Shown in pieces: positions 12,506-26,500 of a DNA stretch of 64,000 nt. Both the position numbers and the translations under genes were made by a program. Position 1 is the first letter of the stretch. Each line of letters begins with the position of its first letter. Under the pieces are notes generated by a model, which worked only from the letters and a program-made list of their open reading frames with translations, ran no database searches and was not told where the DNA came from. The DNA comes from Mesotaenium endlicherianum (lineage: Eukaryota; Streptophyta; Zygnematophyceae; Zygnematales; Mesotaeniaceae): the NCBI GenBank assembly GCA_009602735.1, contig WELA01006070.1, positions 194,096 through 258,095 on the forward strand. Reading direction: 5' to 3'.

Positions 12506-13650
12506 TGTCATGATTTATTGAGTCGAGGTTGCCGCACGAAACCGAGCTCCACATATGTGAACCATCAACCTAGGAAGGCCGACTTTGCATAGACTTTACG
12601 CATCCATACATTGACCTTTTCTCAATTTCCAAGTCACCAAAGTGTAGCGCGTCGAGTCACCTTCTGAATGGCACCGGGTTCGCGTCATTTGGTCAAGTAT
12701 CGAGCGAGATATGAGCGATCTAGTTCGCGTCACCTACCAGCCCCTAGCGGATCCTCACCAAAGGGCAATTTGTGTTTCAATGTGCACAAGGGACACATTC
12801 TTGCCTATTCGTGACCCCCTAAAACCCCTAGCATGTGCGCACAAATCCGCGAGCCCCTGAGCCTACATAAGCTTTGCATTTCCATAGTATATGTGCATCA
12901 TTGAGGCTATAACTTGGTGACTGCATCACCTACTCCTAGAGGAAGCTTCCTCAATTTCCAGATCCACTTTTGAGGCGTTATCTAGGTAGAATCACCCAAG
13001 GTAAGTGCGGCCAATGAGAGACACATAGCATATCCTACGCACCTTGCTTTGATTGGTTTCAGTTATGCTTAACTTATAGGAGTGCTAGTACATGTCTGGT
13101 ACACATTAGTGGACATAGGAGAGCCTCCTAAAGTGACTACATGCATTGGATCCACCGCATACTCCGCCGGATTTCCAGGAGTATAAGTACTAGAGATGTC
13201 CCTAGAAGAGACATCTTTTAGAAGTCCATTATGCCAGGTGTAAGTAACAGAGATTATCAGTAAAGCTTACACTTTTATCTCTTGTGTTTTCAGGACCACT
13301 TAGTTACTCTCTTGTGAAGAGCAAGCCCTCCAGGCTTCTAGTCACTTGAAGAACTTCACAAGTGGTGAGCAAAGTCACAGCTTAAGCCCTTGCCACAGGA
13401 CTACTCTGAAGATCATAATGTGCTTCCAGTGATCTTTTGGGCCATACTTCATTAGTTGTTTTCCTACCAGATTACAGTCTTGAGGTGCTCACTCTGGAGT
13501 GTACACATCCCTTAATTAAAAGATTTGACACTTGACTCCCTTTTTGGCTATTAAGCCATTTGTATTATAGACTTCATTGCAGCAAAGCCTGCTTGTCTAT
13601 TGTGTGTTGCTTATGCCGACAATGCACACCCGATCTCTTAACGCACGACA
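12506..13650. mobile_element. Solo LTR-like insertion 1 in A1 (1145 bp, TGTC...GACA)
   Basis: A4 is continuous across this point, so 1145 bases are inserted here. The insert begins TGTCATGATT, ends GCACGACA and is flanked by TCAA (12502-12505 and 13651-13654). It has no coding capacity. A TATA-like stretch (AGTATAAGTACTAG) lies near 13180. TG...CA ends plus a short duplication suggest a solo LTR. A non-autonomous DNA element is the alternative. Confidence 0.65.
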
Positions 13651-15855
13651 TCAACCACTTCTTCAGGTTGAGGAGGTACCACTTTTAGCAGCAGAAAGAA
13701 CATTCTGTCTTCCTTCTGGTTCCAACTTTCGATGAACCCCATTGCATTCAGCAATTTGCATCCTCCTGGAAGCCTCTTCTTTTCCTTCATTTGCCATCCA
13801 TACAGGACAAGAGGAAGAGCACTGGTGGGTGCCAAGTTAGTTTGCTCATCACCGGCTCCTCTCACTTTAACTTTACCTCTGCTCCAACACACTTCAACTT
13901 GATGTCTATTAAGCCAGGACCTGCCTAGCACGAGATCATAAAAGCCAGTGTTGAGTACCTCAAATGTAAGCGTTTCAGTTAGAACTGCAATGCCAGAACC
14001 TAACTGGACCTCAATAAGCTTGGTTATAATTCCTCCCGCGATACTTGAGGCATCTTCAACGAATATTATTCTATTCCCTTAGGTGACAGTAGGCAGCCTT
14101 AGCCGCCTAAGTCCTTATGGATGAAAGTATGTGACGCCCCTCCGTCAACAAATGCTCCCACCTTCCTACTTGCAATCATGCAATGCAGTAGGATAGGGGG
14201 GACTGACTTTTCCTGACTTTTGCATTGTTCTCCTCACTTAGCAAAGAAATGTTGGACATCGGGTAGAACAAGATCATCCAAAGTGTGCACTCTCTGAAGG
14301 TCTATATTGTTGATGGTCGCCTTCATCTGTTTGTCAAGTATGCATAATGAATCTTGTTCAGCAGGACCCATAATACCTGCTACGAGGGCAGCTAGTGACG
14401 ACTCACTATCTCTAGCATCCTCACAGTCAATAGACTGGATTACTGACTGTTGCTGCCTTTTAAAGGTTGGTATTTTCTCTCGACCTTTGGGAGGTGCTTG
14501 ACTGACTGGACACTACTCTCTGAAATGACCCAGCTGCTGGCAATGGAAGCAAACAAATTTTGCTGAGGCTGGTCTCGGCTTAGTCCTACCACCACCTCTT
14601 CCATAGCCACCTCGAGAGTACCCACCTCTCCCTCTAGATTGTATAGCATTATACTCATACTCGTACTCATCCCCCTGATCATCCTCAGCCTGGTCTCCTT
14701 CAATTGCATTGTAGGACCCGTGGGGCTTTTTGACAACCTTAGACACCAAAGCATTACTCTGGCGCTTGTGATTAAATTGCTGTTGATCCTAGGCATCAGC
14801 ATCTTGGATCAAGTCAGCCAATATTTCATACTTCTTTTCAGCAAAACGACCAGAGACTTCGGATTTCAAGCCATACCTGAAGTATGCTATCCTATACCGC
14901 TCTGGCAAATTTGGCTGCTTCATCATGTTCTCCTGGAACTTTTGAGCAAATTCAGAAACTGAAGTGGTTTGCTTCAATGTCAAGGAGATCATTGCATATA
15001 TAACTTTCTCCTGCTGATTGATGACATCAAACTTCTCATGCAGTTTCTCGATAAACTCTACCGAAGTAGGGTCACCGAGTTGCTGAGCCTAACGCTCTTC
15101 TTTCCAATACAGCCACCAGTCTGCTGCACTGTCTTTCAGTAGAGCACCAGTGTGCCTGACCTTCTCGTAATCTTGCAATTTTGGGTAGTTCTCCAGCCAC
15201 TGCTCAACATCAGCGAGAAACTTGATCAAGTAATACTTCTTGTTTCCCTCAGGATCATAGCCCTGGGGAGGTTTCGGCTTAGGCTTACTAGGCCCTCTGC
15301 CACCACCACCATTGGTTTGAGAACCCAGTTGGTCTCTGCCCTGCAGCACAGACATTATGATTCTTTTGTCCTCCTGTTGGGACTGATACATGCTCGCCAT
15401 TTGCGATTGCCTTTGTACAAATAATGCTCCCAAATCCACTCTCTGAGGTGGGAATCTAGCAAATGCAGCACTGCCGCATTCAGCCGGTCACGAATTTGAC
15501 CTTGAGGCACATTGAGTTGTACAGCAGGAGGTGGGTTCAGAACATTGGCCTTTGCTGCCATACGTTCTTCGACAGTACGCTCGTCCGCTGGCTGTCCTTC
15601 CCTCCGTTCTGTACCTTCAGCAGCTTTTGCTAATCGTTCGGATTTTAGTCTAACTCTTTTCTCCTCAGCCTGCTGTGCTGCGATTGCAACAATAGCAACT
15701 GCCTCATCTGCAGCCTCGCTAGCTGCAATATCTGCCACTGCTTCATAATAGGTGCGGGTTCCCGCTACATGGCTTTCAGCCTGGTTTTCGACATTCTCGT
15801 TATCCTGGTTCTCCATGTCTTGGGAGTTGCTAGCTTGAGACCTTGTCCTTACCAC
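13651..15855 (-). pseudogene. gag: A1 gag and protease region
   Basis: Gag starts near 15855 with MVRTRSQASNSQD. It contains an Ala/Glu-rich helical segment, the capsid-type stretch YYLIKFLADVEQWLENYP, and a knuckle CFHCQQLGHF. The protease and linker follow, including [16 protein letters not shown]. The arrangement matches A4 gag/protease. It is broken at several points. Confidence 0.85.
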
Positions 15856-15876
15856 ACAAAGAAGACTGTGATAACT

Positions 15877-15888
15877 GCTCCAATACCA
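15877..15888 (-). other. Primer binding site of A1
   Basis: The minus strand reads TGGTATTGGAGC next to the 5' LTR. It has one base change from the TGGTATCGGAGC site of A4 and is the initiator-Met tRNA type. Confidence 0.75.
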
Positions 15889-15889
15889 C

Positions 15890-16607
15890 TGAAATTAATC
15901 GACTTACCAAATAGGCGATTAACAATTAATGAAGATCTTTATATAAGCAAGTAATCTTTATGGTATTTTCTGTTTATTGATTAAACAACAAAAGACAACA
16001 CACTAGCAGTGGACAATACTCGCAAGTCAAATGCAAGTAAACTAGCATCAATAATGCAATCAGTAAACTCATACATAAGCAAGGCTAGAAGACAGTGCAT
16101 ATCAATGGCTTCTTGCCTTGAATTCAGATATCTCTTTGTGAGCTGTACAAGCAAGTTGGCCTCGTTTCCGAATGCCAAACTCGAGAGTAATACCTAGCAT
16201 ATGTACATGGAATGAGTTTACTGTTCAACGACCTGTGCGATGGCACCGCCTACCCGGGAGTTAACCACGTTGGTAGGACCTCGATTAACCAAATCCACCA
16301 CCATCTCTCATCATCCCGAATCGCCATCCATCCTAAGGATGTCATCTGGCCATTCATCTAGCACACCACACTTAGATGCATATCTAAGCAGTTCGCTGCT
16401 ACCGAGTATGGAAGTCAGCTGGCTGTCAAAGAATGTGTCAGCAAGCTGACGTAGGTTAACTTCAGCCTGCTGCTCCCGGCTGAGTCATCAAACTGATTAT
16501 GTTATAAGTCCAGCAGACTCAATATTAACTAAATTTTAGCAGGCTGAACTTATTTAACTATTATATCTAAATGAATATTATTTCTACCAATATATTGATT
16601 CATTACA
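15890..16607 (-). repeat. 5' LTR of A1
   Basis: In + orientation this 718-bp LTR runs TGAAATTAATC to GATTCATTACA. It is homologous to the LTRs at 33772, 35820, 43546 and 51761. Family-B pol sequence starts immediately after it. Confidence 0.9.
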
Positions 16608-18568
16608 CAAACCCAGATTGGCCCTTCCAAGTCATCACCGATGCATCTTCCTATGCAAAAGGAGCTCCAAGACCAAGGCAAGGGAATGCAGCCCATTGCC
16701 TACGAGTCAAGGAAGCTAAATCCAGCCGAGCAGATTACACAACCACGGAGCAAGAAACGTTGGCGATTATACATGCTTTGAAGGTTTTGCGCTGCTACGT
16801 TGAAGGTCGCAAGCTGAAGGGCACTACGGACCACGAAGCGCTGAAGCACATCCAGACACAACCGCATCTCTCTAGAAGACAAGCAAGATGGAGTGGGTAC
16901 TTGCAATAATACAATAATTACGATTCAGTACCAGCCCGGCAAGACAAACACGGCTGACCCCCTCTCAAAACTGCAATTACACGCAATGATGACATCCCCG
17001 AAGACAGATAAAGAAGCTCAATTTTCAGCCGCCTATGAAAGAGACCCTTACTACAAGAACGAAGAAGCAGTCTTGGACCCATACAAGAAGCACGAAGGCA
17101 ATTATTGGGTGAGGCAAGACACGGGCCAGAGATGTGTTCCTAATGACTTAGACCTCCAGCTCTTGCTTCTATAAGAAGCACATGACAACCCTTTTATAGG
17201 ACACTTTGGGATCCTCAAGACCACGAGCATTCTAGCCAGGAGTTATTGCTGGCCAGGCATGTCTAAGCAAGTCAAGGAGTATTGCAAGAGCTGTGACACA
17301 TGCCAAAGAGTCAAGCCCTCATCACAGAAGGCGGGAGGACTTCTTTAATCACTATCAATCTCGAAAAGGCAATAGACGGACATCTCGATGGACCTTATCG
17401 TAGACCTGCCCGTGACACCTCGAGGTCATAATGCAATATTAACGGTGGTGGACAGACTTATCAAGATGGTTCATTTCATACCCACATCAACCAAGGTTAC
17501 AGCAACCCAGTTAGCAAGACTCATCTTCAACAACATCTTTCGACTGCATGGACTTTATCAAGAATTGTGTCGGATTGAGATCCAAGATTCACAAGCCATT
17601 TTTGGAAATATCTCTTCAAGAACTTGGGTACATTGCTGGATATGTCCACTGCCTACCACCCGCAATCAGATGGGCAAACAAAGCATATGAATCATACCCT
17701 AAATACCTCTCTAAAGGCCTACGTGTCTACTCCGGAGCAAGACTAGGACATATACTTGACCCCTTGGAGTTTGCCTACAACAACACAACGCAGGCCTCTA
17801 CCCAATTAAGAGTCCCCATTCTTCCTCAACTATGGCTTCCATTCGACCACGCCACTGAGCTTCACGGCTGGCCATGATGAAGTACCTGCAGCATCAGATT
17901 TTTTGGAGACATTAGAAACAGCCCTTGCAGCAGCCAAGAAAGCTGTACAACACCCGCAAGATGCTCAAGCAAGAGTGGCAAACAAGTTTAGAAGAAAAAT
18001 TACGTACAGAGTGGGTGACTACGTGTTACTATTATCCAAGAATATTTCCCTGAATAATAGGCCTGCCTGCAGCAAGTTCTCTCCCAGATATTTGGGACCC
18101 TTCAAGGACATCCAGCAAGTCAACCCAGTTGCTTTCAAGCTAAAACTCCCCCAGACTACGCACATCGACCTCGTATTTCACGCTTCCGTCTTCAAGCCAT
18201 ATGTGCAACCGAACAACAAGGTCCCAGGACAAGTGACAACCCCACCAGCCCCAACAATAGTGAATAATCATTTGTTGTACGAAGTGGAAGACATATTGGC
18301 CATGAGAATTTTCAGATTACAGCAGCGATGTTTGATCAAGTGGGAAGGATATCCAGATTATGAGAAAAGTTGGGTGGCGGCGCTCTACCTTGACAAAGTT
18401 CAGCGAAAGCTGAGACGCTTCCATGCCGCCAACCCCCATCTTGGATCAACCCCTAGTCTCTCTACTAGAAGTCCAAAGACTTCAGGGAGGCAGCCTGCCA
18501 TCATCCAGAAGCAACAGAAGACTCCTTGGAGGCAGCGTGCAAGAACCAAAAGGAAAAATGAACATTAA
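16608..18568 (+). pseudogene. pol: B3 pol remnant: RNase H, integrase, chromodomain
   Basis: It starts inside RNase H ([16 protein letters not shown]). The HHCC region and DDE core ([17 protein letters not shown]) follow, then the GPF-type stretch RYLGPFKDIQQ and the chromodomain (YEVEDILAMRIF, CLIKWEGYPD). It aligns with B2 25138-27100. It is broken, with about ten breaks. Confidence 0.85.
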
Positions 18569-19264
18569 ACACTCTTCTCTCCTTACAATTTCTAGACTGA
18601 AATCGCTACTGCTGATAAGTCTCTGCATATTACATTCTCAAATTTTACCTGGCTATTGTCCATGAGTAGGTGGTTCTTTATAGTCTAAGTTTGCTCAATT
18701 TGAAGCTGTGGTCAGAGAGATAGAAGTCTGTGAACATTAGGGGGTCAGGCTGCTGGCATTATTAGGGCAGAATATGCCTTCTGACATTGTGCCCTCCCCT
18801 GAACTTGGAATGCTATGGTAGAACACATGACTGCCCCAATTTAAGGACTAATTTTGCAAGATTTGGAGAAGTATAGCAGGACATGATATTCAGAAGTTTC
18901 TTTGCAGATTTGGAGGAGTGCCTACTCTCTCTGCTCTCAACAACACTCCAGAAGTGGGAATGCTCTCAAATTTGGTGACCTGGTATATGTCTTTGACGCG
19001 CTCCATTTGGCACAAATTTTTTTAGATTTGGAGCAGTTTTATGGACATTATGAATTTTTGAATCCGTGGATAATTTTGGGTCAACTTGTACTATTTCCTT
19101 CATCATCAAGGAGTAGGCTAGCCAATAAGGTCACACCATCCACGACCTTGCCTAGTCTACCTTACATCTGTAGACCCTGACTTGCAGCCTTTGACTAGTC
19201 TTCTTTACATGTGTGGCACCCGACTTGAAGCCATTGACTAGTCTTCTCCACATGTGTCAGACTT
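18569..19264 (+). other. B3 3' untranslated region
   Basis: This is homologous to B2 27101-27830, including the repeated CACATGTG/GACTAGTC-type motifs. It holds no gene and ends at the TIR-1 boundary. Confidence 0.75.
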
Positions 19265-21692
19265 CACTTTGAGACCGGTCTAGTGGAGAAACGGCGAAAT
19301 GTCATGACCGGAGACGAGCTGAGAAATACCATTTCTCCGCTAAGACCTGTTTTGCTGTGTTTTTGCCTTCAATGGACCCCCCTGCTTGCTTCTTAAAAGC
19401 GAAGACGTTACAATGCATCTACGACATTGAAGGACCAGTTAGAGCGTACTATACAGAAATTACATGCATCTACGACATTGACGGGCCAATCAGAGCACAC
19501 TCTAATATGCAATTTGAAAAAAATTGTAACCAATCAAGAGGCACCAGTTTGAGCGCCAACTTTGAAAGTCAAGCCGTCTGTCGAGAGTTTCCGAACGCGA
19601 AATGGCCAAAACATGTTGACTTTTGAAATTGAAGTCGTTCTCGCTGTCGGCAATCTGACAGCGAGTATCAAACATTGACTTTTTTGATTGGCAGCTCAAG
19701 CCGCGTCAAGATGCTCGCACCGACCCATTGGGCCGCAACGGGATGCTCCTCGACCGACCATGACCGACCAACCACGACCGACCTCTTGGGCAAGCAAGGT
19801 ATTGCGGCGTGGACAAACAACAGACCTAGGGCCGCTTGCTTGTTTTTACCAGCAAGGAGGCCAGAACCCCGACGGAGAATTTACATCTCCGTCGAGCTTA
19901 GACCCCGAGGGGCCTAAGCCGTGAGGCAAAACTCCCTCGGAGATTTTACATCTCCGCCAGACTTGAACCCCGAAGGGTCGAAGCCACGAGGGGGACAGCT
20001 GAGTCTAGAAGTAGCGGTGGTGCATTGCTAGGTTGAAAATTGTAAGTTGTCTGTGTCCCCGTCGCATAGTGATTGAGGAAGAAGATTTGTTAAGCTAACA
20101 TTAAATGGGTCATTCAGGCCATTTTGATTGGTCGCGATAGGGGAGACGACCCTGTGAGGGAAAGGAAAATGGGTGAGGGAAACGGGTGAGGGACAGGCAA
20201 CCCCCTTCACGTATTTTCAACATTGTGGCCGAGGGCAAACGTGGCCGACGGACCAAACATAAATTATCTGCTGACGCGACGATCGAGCGTCGCATAAGCA
20301 CAACGTTATGTTTTGGCCAAGCCGCGGCCAAAATAGAGTCAACGAAAGATTGCGTTGATCCACGGCGCGCCACGATGCTCTCAAACGACCAATCAAACAC
20401 ACGCGGGGGGCGAGCATCAGCGAGGGCCCCCTCCCGATGACAAACGGGACTGGCCAAGGGGGACGGGCTTGTCAGAGCCTTCCCTACCACCCGGCGACTT
20501 TGGGTTGTTGCCGGCTCATAAATTCAACGGGCGACATGGAGCCATGCGGAGCACGCCACCATTTCCACCCGGCAACCGTGGTCGTCACTTTCTTGCCAAT
20601 GTGACCGGGCAACGGGAGCGGGCCTGTCATGCCACCCCTGCCACCCGGTAGCTTTTGTGCGTAGGTTGTCTACTTTTTGCTATTTTTTCTTTTGGAATTT
20701 TATGACCAACTCGTCATGATAACGTTATCGCCACTCTTGATTCAAACAACGACCAATCAGAAGATGGTACCCATACTTAGTCCAAAATTGCATGGTTGTG
20801 AACATCTTCGAGTCGATGAAACTGTCTACGCGTCAGATGTGGAGATCAAGTGGAGATCGTTTGAAATGAATCGACTTACGAAATAGGCGATTAACAATTA
20901 ATGAAGATCTTTATATCAGCAAGTACTCTTTTTGGTATTTTCTGTTAATTGATTAAACAGCGAAAGACAACACACTAGCTGTGGAACATACTCTGCAAGT
21001 GAACGAGCATCCGTTATGCAATCAGTAAACTCATATATAAGCAAAGTTAGAAGACAATTTGTATCAATGGCTTCTTGCCTTGGATTCAGTCCTCTTAGTA
21101 AGCAATACAAGAGAGTTGGCCTCGTTTCCAAATCCCGAACTCGAGATCATGACCTAACCTATGTACATGAAATGAGTTTACTGTTCAACGGCAAGTGCAG
21201 TGGCACCGCCTACCCGGGAATTAACCACGTCGGTAGGACCTTGGCTAACCAAATCCACAGCCATCTCCTATCATCCCAAATACCCATCCAACACAACACT
21301 AACACTGGGAAGACAGTACATATCAATGGCTTCTCGCCTTGGATTCAGATCTCTCTCCGTAAGCTGTACAAGAGAGTTGGCCTTCGTTTCGAATGCCGAA
21401 CTCGAGAGCAATCTCTAGCATATGTACATGGAATGAGTTTCTTGTTTAAAGGCAAGAGCGATGGCACCGCCAACCTGGGAGTTAACCGCGTTGGTAGGAC
21501 CTCGGTTAACCAAATCCACCGCCATCTCCCATCATTCTGAATTGCCATCCATCCTAAGGATGTCATCTGGCCATTCATCTAGCACACCACACTTAGATGC
21601 ATATCTAGGCAGTTTGCTGCTACCGAGAACGGAAGTCAGCTGGCTGTCAAAGAATGTGTCAGCAAGCTGACCTAAGTTGACCTCAGCCTGCT

Positions 21693-22195
21693 TGTAGTGA
21701 TTTGAGTTATTATACATTAGTTTGCATATATTTTAATGTTTTCAAATATATTTGAAGTAGTATGGTGTGGAGTCAAGTGTGAATAGGTACTCTAGTAACT
21801 TGGTTCATGTCCTTTGAACCTTCCAAGGCATTTTCGAAGTTAGAGGAAAGACCTAGAAGAACTCCATGTGGCAAAAGTCAGATGTGCCATTTTTAGGTCA
21901 AAAGGACATGTGTACATTATTCTAGAAAGAGGTGGCAAGTTTTGGGATGTGTTGGGTGCCAACACATCAACATACACCTTCCTAGAAATTACTTATGTAG
22001 CAAGTATATAAACAAGAGCTAGAATATAGAAAGACATTCCAGAATCACTCTTGTATTTGCCAAAATCCAAAAATATATTAACTTTCAAGAAGCCATCTCT
22101 CTTTCAAGAAGCTACCACTCGTGTTCAAAGATCCTTGTCTTGAATAGATAAAGTATTCTGTTTTACTAAGTACTTTATCTATCTGTTTCACAACA
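21693..22195 (+). repeat. 5' LTR of B2
   Basis: This 503-bp LTR has a TATATAAA box at about 22005-22012, the expected position of the RNA polymerase II promoter. Transcription would start a few tens of bases downstream. Confidence 0.94.
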
Positions 22196-22196
22196 G

Positions 22197-22208
22197 TGGT
22201 ATCGGAGC
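22197..22208 (+). other. Primer binding site of B2
   Basis: TGGTATCGGAGC lies two bases inside the LTR and is complementary to the 3' end of an initiator-Met-type tRNA. Confidence 0.87.
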
Positions 22209-22232
22209 TAGGCACTTTGGTAGCACAAGAAG

Positions 22233-23513
22233 ATGGCCGATCCTCAAGACCAACAGCAAGCTTTCGAAGGAAGCCCTTCCTCTCCAAGACACCCTCCTCC
22301 AGCGCCGATGGGAGAGCCCACTCAAGAAAATCTGCAACAACAAGAAGCACCACAAGGAGGAGCACACCCTCCTCCAGCGTCGATGGGAGAGCCTACTCAA
22401 GGAAATCTGCAACAACAAGAAGCACCACAAGGAGGAGCACCGTCAAATCCCGTGGCAGCCGCTATAGCAAAGTTGACCCCACCACAAGGAGTTCCCGCAA
22501 ATGAGTGGGCAGCCTTCCTAATGACCGTCCACAACCAAGTGGGCTTGGCCACCTATGAAGCAACCGTGCAAGCGTCAAGAGAAGCTATGGCTGCCATGGT
22601 TGCCCCTATTGCGAGCAATGCTCAAAATCCAGCCCCGGCTCAAGCGCCTCCACAAGAGCCAACGAGAGCAAGGAAACTCATCAAGCCCGGCAAACCCGAC
22701 ACTTTCAACCCCGGGAAAGGTGCCAACCTGAATTTATGGCTCTACCAAGTGGAGACGTACCTCGCGTTCCTTGAAGTACCCGAGGAGGACTACGTTCCCT
22801 TTGCCGTTACCTTACTTAGAGGAGCAGCAACATCATGGTGGCGTAACTATCAAGCGGCTATATATCAAGCTATGGCGCACCCCATGCTCGGCCAAGAGCC
22901 CCCACCATCATATGCAAGATGGGCAGATTTTCGTGAGGCCCTCAAGAAGCAATTCATGCCCATCAATGCGGAGAAGATTGCCCGAGGAAAGCTCCACCAT
23001 CTCAAGCAAACGACGTCCGTTCAAGAGTATACATCCAGATTTCACGCCCTCACTCTTGAGATCCCCAACATGTCTCTCGAGGAGAAGATTGACCGTTACA
23101 TCTTTGGCCTCAAACCCAAGGTGGCAAAGGAAGTGGAGTTACGCGACTTGACGGACTTCTCAAAGATCATTGAAGTGGCCCAAAAGGTGGATACCTTGGA
23201 TTTCAAGCACTCCGTGCCTTCATCTTCACGGGTACCGACGACGCGGGTGTACGCAGCCCCTTCCACATCCGAATCTGGACCCACACCCATGGAAATCGGA
23301 GTTATTAAAAGGGACCCCGCGGCTGCCCGGAAGAGTGGAAGACCCTCCAATGACACTTATGATGCAAGAAACCAGCAAGGAGTGAAAGCAAGACTCTCCC
23401 CGGCTGAAAAAGAAGCTCTCATGACGGCTGGACTATGCTTCTATTGCAAGGAAAAGGGCCATCGTGCACTTTCATGCCCCAAAAAGTTGTCAAAAAACGG
23501 ACAGCGCCGGTAG
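22233..23513 (+). CDS. gag: B2 gag
   Basis: This open frame of 426 residues begins [13 protein letters not shown] about 38 bases after the LTR. Residues 1-80 contain a tandem repeat of a Pro/Gln/Ala-rich unit ([11 protein letters not shown] type). Residues about 130-300 form a retrotransposon capsid region ([49 protein letters not shown]). A CCHC knuckle, [14 protein letters not shown], stands near the C-terminus. The protein should form the cytoplasmic virus-like particle and bind the element RNA. The last 79 bases overlap pol in a different frame. Confidence 0.94.
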   Translation: MADPQDQQQAFEGSPSSPRHPPPAPMGEPTQENLQQQEAPQGGAHPPPASMGEPTQGNLQQQEAPQGGAPSNPVAAAIAKLTPPQGVPANEWAAFLMTVHNQVGLATYEATVQASREAMAAMVAPIASNAQNPAPAQAPPQEPTRARKLIKPGKPDTFNPGKGANLNLWLYQVETYLAFLEVPEEDYVPFAVTLLRGAATSWWRNYQAAIYQAMAHPMLGQEPPPSYARWADFREALKKQFMPINAEKIARGKLHHLKQTTSVQEYTSRFHALTLEIPNMSLEEKIDRYIFGLKPKVAKEVELRDLTDFSKIIEVAQKVDTLDFKHSVPSSSRVPTTRVYAAPSTSESGPTPMEIGVIKRDPAAARKSGRPSNDTYDARNQQGVKARLSPAEKEALMTAGLCFYCKEKGHRALSCPKKLSKNGQRR

Positions 23514-26500
23514 GCCAGGAGCCTACCACCCCAAGACCCACTTCACGAGAAGGCAACACGCCAAGTGAGGTGGAGACCCCCGTTGAAGACGACGTTCCAG
23601 CCCCAATGAGTTTGAGAGGTTACCTTGGAGGAGAGAAGGTCCACATCTTGGTGGATAGCGGAGCTCAAGGCAACTTCATTGCTGCAGATTTTGCCACCAA
23701 GCACGGTATTACTATGCGAACTCTTGACCACGACGAGGAGATTATGATGCCCGATGGATTCTCCTATACTACCCCTTCCAAGAAGACGTACCCCTTGGCA
23801 CTCTCTATCAAGTCCTTCAAGGATAGAGTAGTGTTCTCCCCCATGCAATTGGGCAAGTACGACGTCATCCTAGGGACGCCTTGGTTGACCAAGCACAACC
23901 CCCAAGTTGATTGGAGGACCGGTACTATCAAGATCAAGAATGACATCACTTCAAGAATCTGTATTTTGCGCGCAATCCAGAATATCCAGACCCAAGACAT
24001 CCAGAAGCCGGCACACGAGATACTATTGTCCGCCCTCCAACTCAAGAGACTTGTGAGGAAGGGACACGAGCTTCTTTTGGCCTTGATCACGCCAAAAGAC
24101 ATCAAGAAAGACATCGAGAGTCAAGAAGGCAGCCCCGTTCCCAAGGAGATACAAGAAGTCTTTGAGGACTACAAAGAAGTGTTCTCCCCGGAATTGCCCA
24201 AGGGCCTACCCCCCAAAAGATTCGTAGACCACAAGATAGAGTTGGAGCCCGGAAGCAAGCCCATCTCTCGGCCTACGTTCAAAATGTCATACACGGAGCT
24301 AGACGAAGTCAAGAAGCAAATCAAGGAGCTACTGGAGCATGGCTTCATTCGACCTAGCAAGTCGCCATTTGGAGCCCCGGTGCTATTTGTCAAGAAGAAA
24401 GATGGTACCTTGAGGATGTGTGTGGACTATCGCGCCCTCAACAAGATCACCATCAAGAATCGATACCCGCTGCCGCGCATGGATGAGCTCATGGACCGGC
24501 TGGTTGGAGCCAAGTACTTCACGAAGATTGACTTACGGAGCGGCTACCACCAGATTCGCATCGCAGAACCGGACATAGAGAAGACGGCATTCAGGACAAG
24601 ATATGGACATTTTGAGTTCATGGTCCTGCCATTTGGACTCACCAACGCGCCAGCAACTTTCATGACTATGATGAACACCATATTTCAGCCCATGTTGGAC
24701 AGATTTGTGGTGGTATTCATCGATGACATCCTTATCTACAGCAAGACCCTTGAAGAGCATGCGAGACACTTGAAAGAAGTCCTTGAAGTATTGAAGCAAA
24801 ACAAGCTGTTTGCGAAGGAGTCAAAATGCGAGTTTGCCAAACAAGAAGTGGAGTTCCTAGGTCTCCACGTGACTGCTGATGGCATCAAGATAGACCCCAA
24901 GAAGACCACGGTGGTGGAGGAATGGCCAACCCCCACGACCAAGAAAGAACTCCAGTCATTCTTGGGATTTGCCAATTGGTACAGAAAATTCATCCAAGGC
25001 TTCTCGCACATAGCAGCCCCCCTGACAGATCTACTCAAGAAGGACAGGCTATATACATGGACCGAGAAAGAGGAAGAGGCATTTCAAGAGTTAAAGCGAA
25101 GATTGACCACATCCCCGGTGCTCACACTCCCAAGTCCAAACCCAGATTGGCCCTTCCACGTCATCACCGATGCATCTTCCTATGCAATAGGAGCAATCCT
25201 GCTTCAAGACCAAGGCAAGGGACTGCAGCCCATCGCCTACGAGTCAAGGAAGCTAAATCCAGCCGAGCAAAATTATACAACCACGGAGCGAGAGGCATTG
25301 GCGATTGTACATGCCTTGAAGGTTTGGCGCTGCTACGTTGAAGGACGCAAAGTACTGGTCACCACGGACCACGAGGCGTTAAAGCACCTCCAAACGCAGC
25401 CGTATCTCTCAAGGAGACAAGCAAGATGGAGCGGATACTTGCAACAATACAACATCACGATTCAGTACCAGCCCGGCAAGACAAACCCGGCTGACCCCCT
25501 CTCAAGACTGCAATTAAATGCAGTGATGGTATCCCTGAAGACAGATCTGGAAGCTCGATTTTCAGCCGCCTATGAAAGAGACCCTTACTACAAGAACGGA
25601 GAAGCAGCCTTGGACCCATGCAAGAAGCAAGAAGGCAATTATTGGGTGAGGCAAGATACGGGCCAGAGATGTGTTCCTAATGACTTAGACCTCCGGCTCT
25701 TGCTTCTACGAGAAGCACACGACAACCCTCTTGGAGGACACTTTGGAATCCTAAGGACCACGGGCGTTCTAGCTAGGACTTATTGTTGGCCAGGCATGTC
25801 TAAGCAAGTCAAGGAGTACTGCAGGAGCTGTGACACATGCCAAAGAATCAAGCCATCATCGCAAAAGGCGGGAGGACTCCTCCAACCACTACCAATCCCC
25901 GAAAGACAATGGACGGACATCTCAATGGACCTTATCGTGGACTTGCCCGTGACACCTCGAGGCCATAATGCAATACTCACGGTGGTGGACAGACTTACCA
26001 AGATGGCTCATTTTATTCCCACGACGACTAAGGCTACAGCACCACAACTTGCAAGACTCATCTTTGACAACATCTTCCGACTCCATGGACTACCATCAAG
26101 AATTGTGTCAGATAGAGATCCAAGATTCACAAGCCATTTCTGGAAAAATCTCTTCAAGAACTTGGGTACATCGCTGGATATGTCTACTGCCTACCACCCA
26201 CAATCAGATGGGCAAACCGAGCGTATGAATCGTACCCTAAAGACCTCTCTAAAGGCCTACGTGTCTACCCTCGAGCAAGACTGGGACATGTACTTGACCC
26301 CCCTCGAGTTTGCCTACAACAACACTACGCAGGCCTCTACCCAAGAGTCCCCATTCTTCCTCAACTATGGCTTCCATCCGACCACGCCACTGAGCTTCAC
26401 GGCTGGCCATGATGAAGTACCTGCAGCCACAGATTTTATGGAGACATTAGAAGCAGCCCTTACAGCAGCGAAGAAAGCTCTACAACACGCGCAAGATGCT

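Larger units (their letters stand above)
1..16607 (-). mobile_element. Family-A Ty3/gypsy element A1 (3' end outside window), host to two insertions
   Basis: Read on the minus strand the order is 5' LTR (15890-16607), primer site, gag, protease, reverse transcriptase, RNase H, integrase with chromodomain remnant, spacer and an extra 3' gene. The 3' LTR lies beyond the left edge. B1 (3140-9819) sits in the integrase/chromodomain part and a solo LTR-like element (12506-13650) sits between protease and RT. The coding parts align throughout with A4 (43546-52493). The element is broken, with roughly ten or more breaks besides the insertions. Its 5' LTR abuts family-B sequence at 16608, so A1 landed inside B3. 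Confidence 0.88.

Noticed and set aside
21016-21670. Short frames starting MAPPTRELT or similar, repeated in several places (also 16240, 43889)
   Set aside because: They lie wholly inside family-A LTRs and recur only because the LTRs are homologous. No domain or independent conservation is visible.
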